From NCBI RefSeq assembly GCF_003002915.1, contig NZ_PVTG01000004.1, positions 1 to 64,000 on the forward strand: a stretch of DNA of 64,000 bases, read 5' to 3'. The translations under genes and the position numbers were made by a program. Below, one piece after another: positions 59,898 to 64,000 of the stretch (its first letter is position 1; each line of letters opens with the position of its first letter). The notes under the pieces are model-generated. The model had not been told where the DNA came from and made no database searches. It saw only the letters and a list, made by a program, of their open reading frames with translations. The stretch comes from Geodermatophilus tzadiensis (GTDB taxonomy: Bacteria > Actinomycetota > Actinomycetes > Mycobacteriales > Geodermatophilaceae).

Positions 59898-60545
59898 ATG
59901 CCCCCGACCAGCATGGCCCCCGACCAGCGCGGCAGCAGCACCGTGCCCCCGACCTACGTCAACGCCAACCGGCTGTGGGTGGACTCCCGCCTCCGGTACC
60001 TCGCCGGCCGCCAGCTCGAGGGGCGCATCCTGGCGCGGCTCGGCGCCCGCGGCACCACGGCCGTCGAGATCGGCACCGGCCGCCGCGGGCTGGGCGCGCG
60101 GGTGGCCGTCGAGCAGTTCGGCGCCACCGAGGTGACCGCCTTCGACCTGCACCCGGCGTCGGTCGGCCGGGCCCGGATGCGCTGCGCCGACCTCGCCGAC
60201 CGGGTGACCTTCCGGGTCGGCGACGCCACCGCGCTCCCGGTGGACGACGGCAGCGTCGACCTCGTCGTGGACTTCCACGCGCTGCACCACATCCCCGACT
60301 GGCGGGCCGCCGTCGCCGAGGCCGCCCGGGTGCTGCGGCCCGGCGGCCTCCTGGCCCTCACCGAGATGACCGCCCGCTTCGTCGACGCGCCGTGGCTGCG
60401 GGCGGTCTCCCGCCACCCGGCCGACCGGTTCTCCACCGACGAGCTGGTCGCCGAGCTGGGCCGCGCGGGCCTCGACGTCCCCGCGAAGAGGCTGCGGCGG
60501 GCGGCCGGCGACCGCTGGGTGCAGGCCGTCGCCACCCGCAGGTGA
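59898..60545 (+). CDS. Class I SAM-dependent methyltransferase
   Basis: 215 residues. SAM motif I is TAVEIGTGRRGLGARV, motif II EVTAFDLHPASVGRA, acidic loop VGDATALPVDDGSVDLVVDFHALHHI and motif IV VLRPGGLLALTEM. The N-terminus THY region TYVNANRLWVDSRLRYLAGRQLEG is of the UbiE/ArsM-like type. The substrate is unknown. Its stop overlaps the next membrane protein gene (GTGA), so a lipid substrate is possible. Confidence 0.9.
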   Translation: MPPTSMAPDQRGSSTVPPTYVNANRLWVDSRLRYLAGRQLEGRILARLGARGTTAVEIGTGRRGLGARVAVEQFGATEVTAFDLHPASVGRARMRCADLADRVTFRVGDATALPVDDGSVDLVVDFHALHHIPDWRAAVAEAARVLRPGGLLALTEMTARFVDAPWLRAVSRHPADRFSTDELVAELGRAGLDVPAKRLRRAAGDRWVQAVATRR

Positions 60546-61099
60546 GCCCGGGGGCCGCCGTCCGCGGAGCCCTGGCGCTGCTGCGCCGGCACGCCGGGCG
60601 GGTCTACGCCGTCTCGCTCGCGGTCACGCTGGTCAACACCGTGCCCGACGTGCTGCGCCAGCTGCTGGTGGTCGACGACCCGAGCGTGGGCCACGCGCTG
60701 CTGTCCGACGTCGTCGGCTTCACCACCGGCCTGGTCGCCCAGCTGTGGCTCACCGGCGCGCTCTCCGGCCTGCCCGCCGACGGCCGGGTGCGGCCGCGCG
60801 GCGCGCTGGGCCGGGGGACGGCGACGGCGCTGCGGGCGGTGCGCACCTCCCCGGCCGCGGTGCTCGCCGGCGTCGTCCTCGGCGGCGCCGTCTCGGCGCT
60901 CGTGACGATCCCGCCGTCGGTGGCGGCGCTCGGGGTGGACGGCGTCGTCGGCCCGCTGGACGCCCCGTCGGCGGCGGCGTTCACCGTCGCCACCGTCAGC
61001 GACGTCGTGGCCAGCGCGCTGACGCTGCCCTTCCTCGCGCTGGTGCTGGTGCTGGTCGCCGGTTCGACCAGGCACTTCGCGGGCAAGGGCGGCGGGTGA
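60542..61099 (+). CDS. Membrane protein of unknown function
   Basis: 185 residues with about four hydrophobic segments: RVYAVSLAVTLVNTVPDVLRQLLVV, SDVVGFTTGLVAQLWLTGALSGL, AVLAGVVLGGAVSALVTIPPSV and ASALTLPFLALVLVLVAGS. GTG overlapping the methyltransferase stop, and its own stop overlaps the next gene. No family is recognised; the length and helix spacing resemble small actinobacterial 'glycerophosphoryl diester'-like membrane proteins only vaguely. Confidence 0.75.
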   Translation: MSPGAAVRGALALLRRHAGRVYAVSLAVTLVNTVPDVLRQLLVVDDPSVGHALLSDVVGFTTGLVAQLWLTGALSGLPADGRVRPRGALGRGTATALRAVRTSPAAVLAGVVLGGAVSALVTIPPSVAALGVDGVVGPLDAPSAAAFTVATVSDVVASALTLPFLALVLVLVAGSTRHFAGKGGG

Positions 61100-61485
61100 G
61101 CAGCCTGAGCAGCAGGGACTGGGACGTCACCCGGAAGACCGTCGGGTCGCTGTCGATGTGGATCGGGAGCGCGGCGCTGTTCGCGCCGCGCTGGATCGCC
61201 GGCGCGCTGGGGGTGCGGCCCGACGCCGCCCGCGGCGACGTCGCGCTGCCGCTGCTGGTCCGGCTCGCGGCCGCCCGCAACATCGCCATGGGCGCGGCGC
61301 TGCTGGTGACGCCGCCGCCGCAGGCGCGCCGCACCACCGAGGTGGCGCTGCTGCTCACCGCCCTCGACGCCGCCGCGGTGTGGACCTCCCGCGCCGAGGG
61401 CGACGTGGCCCGCCGCAGCGCCGTCCTGTCGGGGATCGTGCTGGCGGTGGCCTCCTACGGCACCGCCCGCTGGCACCGCCGCTGA
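61096..61485 (+). CDS. Small membrane protein (DUF4267-like)
   Basis: 129 residues. RDWDVTRKTVGSLSMWIGSAALFAPRWIAGALGVRPD, then LVRLAAARNIAMGAALLVTPP and LLLTALDAAAVWTSRAEGD are hydrophobic segments of three or four helices. The pattern (mid-length, R-A-A-R-N near the centre) resembles the DUF4267-like membrane proteins. GTG in the preceding stop: a three-gene coupled unit with the methyltransferase. The stop lies in a small palindrome. Confidence 0.75.
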   Translation: MSSLSSRDWDVTRKTVGSLSMWIGSAALFAPRWIAGALGVRPDAARGDVALPLLVRLAAARNIAMGAALLVTPPPQARRTTEVALLLTALDAAAVWTSRAEGDVARRSAVLSGIVLAVASYGTARWHRR

Positions 61486-61494
61486 GTCAGCGCC
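61482..61494. terminator. Small bidirectional palindrome with embedded stop codons
   Basis: CGCTGA, one base, TCAGCG. The TGA and TCA are the stops of the converging membrane and NUDIX genes. Confidence 0.4.
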
Positions 61495-61999
61495 AGGCGA
61501 AGACCGGCTGCTCGAGGTGCGCGACGCGGGTGGTCTCCCCGCGGCAGGCCAGCCGGCAGAACTGGTGGACCACCGCCGCCGTCGGGGCGTGCACCCACCC
61601 GCCGAGCAGCGGCAGCCGGATGACCGGGGCGTCGGACTCAGGGATCGGCACCAGCTGCGGCTCGACGTCGAGGTCGGCGACCGGCACCTGGTAGGCGGCG
61701 GCCACCTCGGCCTCGGCCGGCGCGAGCTCGCCGGTGGCGCCGGCCCAGACCACCACCGGCGTCATCACGTAGCCCGAGCGGGTCACGTAGTCGTCGAGCA
61801 GGCCCAGGACGTCCCCGGGTCCGCGGTGCAGCCCGACCTCCTCGGCCAGCTCGCGCAGCGCCGCCTCCACCGGGCCCTCGCCGGGGTCGAGCCGCCCGCC
61901 CGGCAGCGCCCACTGGCCGGCGTGCGTCCGCAGCCCGGCCGCCCGGAGGGTGACCAGCAGGGCGGGCACGTCGTCGGTGCAGGTGACGCAGACGGCCAC
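61487..61999 (-). CDS. NUDIX hydrolase
   Basis: 170 residues from GTG at 61999. The NUDIX box is GGRLDPGEGPVEAALRELAEEVGLH (GX5EX7REUXEEXGU), near 35. It hydrolyses nucleoside-diphosphate-linked compounds. The first strand would begin almost at the start codon; the frame is open upstream and codes LSTPDRETTAARLRAFPRR and then QAAVAV, with a CTG at 62089 that overlaps the stop of the SpoOM-like gene as CTGA. Homologues usually have about 30 residues before this strand, so a CTG start is possible. Confidence 0.85.
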   Translation of the reverse strand: MAVCVTCTDDVPALLVTLRAAGLRTHAGQWALPGGRLDPGEGPVEAALRELAEEVGLHRGPGDVLGLLDDYVTRSGYVMTPVVVWAGATGELAPAEAEVAAAYQVPVADLDVEPQLVPIPESDAPVIRLPLLGGWVHAPTAAVVHQFCRLACRGETTRVAHLEQPVFAWR

Positions 62000-62085
62000 G
62001 GCGGCCTGGCGCAGGTCGGGCCGGTCGGCCGCGCGGCGCGGGAACGCCCGCAGCCGCGCGGCCGTCGTCTCCCGGTCGGGGGTGC

Positions 62086-62865
62086 TCAGAGCCAGCCGCG
62101 CCGGGCGCCGAGCTGGCGGACCGCCGCGTCGAGCTGCGCGGCCACCGCGGACACGTCGGTGTCGGAGTGGCGCAGCTGCAGCCGGGCGCCGACGTCGCGG
62201 CCCTCGGTGAACAGCCCGCCGCGCCGGTCGACCTCCAGCACGAGCTCCACGCCGTGCGGGCCGGCCAGGAAGGTCACCTCCAGCTCGTTGACCCGCCCGC
62301 GCAGCGACGACGGCGGGGCGAACTCGACCTCCTGGTAGAAGGGCAGGTCACTGCCGGCCAGCCGGCCCTTCTCCACGTCGGCGCCGCGGAAGGCGAAGCC
62401 CAGGCCGGACAGCGCCGCGATGACCGTGCGCTGCACCGGCAGCGGCTCGACGACGACCGCGTCGAGGTCGCCGGGGTCGCTGCCGCCGGGGATGTCGACC
62501 CGGGTGCGCAGGCCGATCGAGACCCCGCGCAGCGTCCACCCGTCGACGGCGGTGAACGGGCACTGCCAGGGCACGGGGAAGCTGAACGGGACGGCCGCCC
62601 TGACGCCCGGCTCGATCCGGCCGGCGCCGGCCACCACGGCGGTGCCGAAGACGACGTCCTCGCGCCACTCGTGGTCGCCGCTCTCCACCTCGACCCGCGC
62701 CTGCAGCGACACCCGGCACTCGGCGATGTCCTGGGCGACCTGGCCGCCGGTGAGGTGCACCGTGCCGGTGACGGTGCCGCCGGGTGTGGTGACGGGGGAG
62801 TCGAGGACGGTGTCGACGCTGGCGTTGCCGGCGCCGAGCTTCGCCATCAGGTTGCGGAAGGCCAT
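62086..62865 (-). CDS. SpoOM-like sporulation-control/arrestin-fold protein
   Basis: 259 residues, SpoOM family: MAFRNLMAKLGAGNASVDTVLDSPVTTPGGTVTGTVHLTGG, then FSFPVPWQCPFTAVDGWTLRGVSIGLRTRVDIPGGSDPGD. In Bacillus SpoOM controls sporulation; in non-sporulating actinobacteria the role is unclear. ATG at 62865. Its 5' end overlaps the 3' end of the SpoIIE gene by 19 bp. Confidence 0.9.
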   Translation of the reverse strand: MAFRNLMAKLGAGNASVDTVLDSPVTTPGGTVTGTVHLTGGQVAQDIAECRVSLQARVEVESGDHEWREDVVFGTAVVAGAGRIEPGVRAAVPFSFPVPWQCPFTAVDGWTLRGVSIGLRTRVDIPGGSDPGDLDAVVVEPLPVQRTVIAALSGLGFAFRGADVEKGRLAGSDLPFYQEVEFAPPSSLRGRVNELEVTFLAGPHGVELVLEVDRRGGLFTEGRDVGARLQLRHSDTDVSAVAAQLDAAVRQLGARRGWL

Positions 62866-64000
62866 GGGGGGAGTGCTCCGTTCGGTTCGGGGACGGCGGG
62901 CACTCTGGCACCACGCGCGGGGGACGGGGAGGGTTCCGCGCGCGGTCCCGGCCCTCGGTGCACCCGCAGGGTCAGCAGCGCGACGTCGTCGGCCCGCTGG
63001 GGGGCGAGCCGGGCGAGCAGCGCGTCGCAGACCTCCTCCGCCGGCAGCTGCGCGAGGTCGCCGGCCGCCGCGAGCAGCCGGTCGAGGCCGGCGTCGAGGT
63101 CGGCGTCGCGGCGCTCGACGAGCCCGTCGGTGTAGAGGACGACGGTCGTCCCGGGCGTCAGCGTCTCCACGCTGTCGTGCCGGGCCCTGGTGGGGTCCAC
63201 TCCGAGCAGCAGGTCGGGGCGGCGGTCGAGCAGCCGGGGCGGGCCGCCCGGCGGCACCACCAGCGGGGGCAGGTGCCCGGCGCTGGACCAGGTGAGGGTC
63301 CGCGCGCCGGCGGGGTCGTCCGCAGGCGCCGGGCCGACGGTGGCGAGGACGGCGGTGGCCAGGGTCGCCGTCCCGTACCCGCTCAGTGCCCGGTCGAGGG
63401 TGGCGAGCACCCGCGACGGCGGCCCGCCGACGGCCGCCGCGATGCCGCGGAGCACGTTGCGCACCTGGCCCATGACCGCGGCGGCGAGCCGGTCGTGGCC
63501 GGTGACGTCGCCGATGACGACCGTGGTGGCCTCGCCCGAGGCGAAGGCGTCGTACCAGTCGCCGCCGACCTGCGCCTCGACCGCGGCCGGGCGGTAGCGG
63601 ACCGCGAGGTCGAGCGCCGGCCGGCGCGGCGGCTCGGTGAGCATCGAGCGCTGCAGCGTCTCGGCCAGGCTGCGGGTGGCCGAGGCGACCCGCCGCTCGT
63701 CCTCCAGGCGGGTCACCCGTTCCAGGGCCTGCACGGTCTGCACGGCGAGCGCCTCGAGCACCCGGACGTCGTGGTCCTCGAACGCCCGGGTACCCGGCCA
63801 GCCGACGACGAGCGAGCCGAGCAGCCGCTCGCCGGAGCGCAGGGGCAGCGCCGCCCAGGACCGCAGTCCGGGAGCCGGCGGCGGCTGCGCGCCGGCCTCG
63901 CCGACCAGGACCACCCGCCCCCGGGCGGCGACGGCCGCCGGGTGCTGTCCGTCGGCGGCCGCCCCGCGGACCACCGGCGCACCGGACGCGGTGAGCACCA
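62847..64000 (-). CDS. GAF - SpoIIE/PP2C serine phosphatase (partial, start beyond window)
   Basis: The visible 383 residues begin inside a GAF domain (SWAALPLRSGERLLGSLVVGWPGTRAFEDHDVRVLEALAVQTVQALERV) and continue as a SpoIIE-type PP2C phosphatase: QRSMLTEPPRRPALDLAVRYRPAAVEAQVGGDWYDAF (metal Asp), VVIGDVTGHDRLAAAVMGQVRNVLRG, and VVLYTDGLVERRDADLDAGLDRL. Such enzymes dephosphorylate anti-anti-sigma (STAS) proteins. The C-terminus is Pro-rich and extends over the start of the SpoOM-like gene. The 5' end lies beyond 64000. Confidence 0.93.
   Translation of the reverse strand, partial: VLTASGAPVVRGAAADGQHPAAVAARGRVVLVGEAGAQPPPAPGLRSWAALPLRSGERLLGSLVVGWPGTRAFEDHDVRVLEALAVQTVQALERVTRLEDERRVASATRSLAETLQRSMLTEPPRRPALDLAVRYRPAAVEAQVGGDWYDAFASGEATTVVIGDVTGHDRLAAAVMGQVRNVLRGIAAAVGGPPSRVLATLDRALSGYGTATLATAVLATVGPAPADDPAGARTLTWSSAGHLPPLVVPPGGPPRLLDRRPDLLLGVDPTRARHDSVETLTPGTTVVLYTDGLVERRDADLDAGLDRLLAAAGDLAQLPAEEVCDALLARLAPQRADDVALLTLRVHRGPGPRAEPSPSPARGARVPAVPEPNGALPPWPSAT

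Overview
The window is 64 kb of very GC-rich, gene-dense DNA. It has many GTG starts, 4-bp ATGA/GTGA overlaps between genes, TAGnnn-type -10 elements and probable leaderless transcripts. Together with the gene set (GAF-ANTAR and MEDS regulators, DUF222-HNH, an MftD homologue, F420-type PPOX, PxpABC, SpoIIE and SpoOM-like proteins) this points to an actinobacterium, most likely Geodermatophilaceae (Blastococcus/Geodermatophilus/Modestobacter). The family placement is inference. No tRNA, rRNA, CRISPR array, integrase or transposase was seen, and the region reads as ordinary chromosome.

Layout. 1-2.7 kb: end of pcaG then pcaB-pcaD-pcaC (protocatechuate branch of the beta-ketoadipate pathway). 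2.7-6.7 kb, minus strand: pgi, then pxpA-pxpB-pxpC (5-oxoprolinase), with a four-unit 22-23 bp tandem repeat just upstream of the pgi -10. 6.8-11.5 kb: a CheB - CheR/PAS pair facing a PAS-GAF-ANTAR regulator and a small coiled-coil protein. 11.6-16.0 kb, minus strand: an APC permease, pdxY, and a retinal/rhodopsin operon (DTE-type proton-pump rhodopsin with a His-rich tail, then Brp/Blh carotene dioxygenase). 16.1-19.1 kb: a molybdopterin oxidoreductase whose four [4Fe-4S] ligand positions are all non-cysteine, plus its coupled partner gene. 19.3-21.8 kb: an MDR dehydrogenase, a membrane-anchored His-Pro repeat protein and an unknown protein. 21.8-27.0 kb: two divergent glycosyltransferase pairs. 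27.0-28.4 kb: a 58-residue hydrophilic protein, and a cysteine dioxygenase-rhodanese operon behind a cysteine-ending leader peptide. 28.5-36.5 kb: a glycosidase-like beta-propeller, a sulfotransferase, DUF222-HNH, split chrB plus chrA, succinate-semialdehyde dehydrogenase and a membrane protein. 36.6-39.5 kb, minus strand: a coupled GAF-ANTAR / MEDS-STAS / MEDS-ATPase-like signalling operon and a fourth RsbW-like gene. 39.7-45.1 kb: mscL with a zinc-ribbon tail, a monoglyceride lipase-like hydrolase, a CPA1 antiporter, an LLM flavin oxidoreductase and an MftD homologue under a long palindrome. 45.2-50.8 kb: an HxlR regulator, a dienelactone hydrolase and a CoA-metabolism block (racemase, crotonase, thiolase, thioesterase). 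50.9-64 kb: YceI, a RibD-like reductase with an AraC regulator, TetR/RidA under a shared operator, an MFS exporter, a beta-hydroxyacid dehydrogenase, a GAF-ANTAR regulator, a PPOX protein, an AraC regulator, a hydrolase, a methyltransferase with two membrane proteins, NUDIX, SpoOM-like, and a SpoIIE phosphatase running off the end.

Themes. There is light-driven energetics (rhodopsin and Blh), aromatic, fatty-acid and sulfur-amino-acid catabolism, and a dense layer of partner-switching and antitermination-type signalling: three ANTAR proteins, MEDS, STAS, RsbW-like and SpoIIE. The strongest leads for follow-up are the cluster-less molybdoenzyme, the His-tailed rhodopsin, the MEDS/ANTAR operon, the leaderless cysteine leader peptide, the MftD homologue with its palindrome, and a recurring -10 / 6-nt / start-codon architecture.
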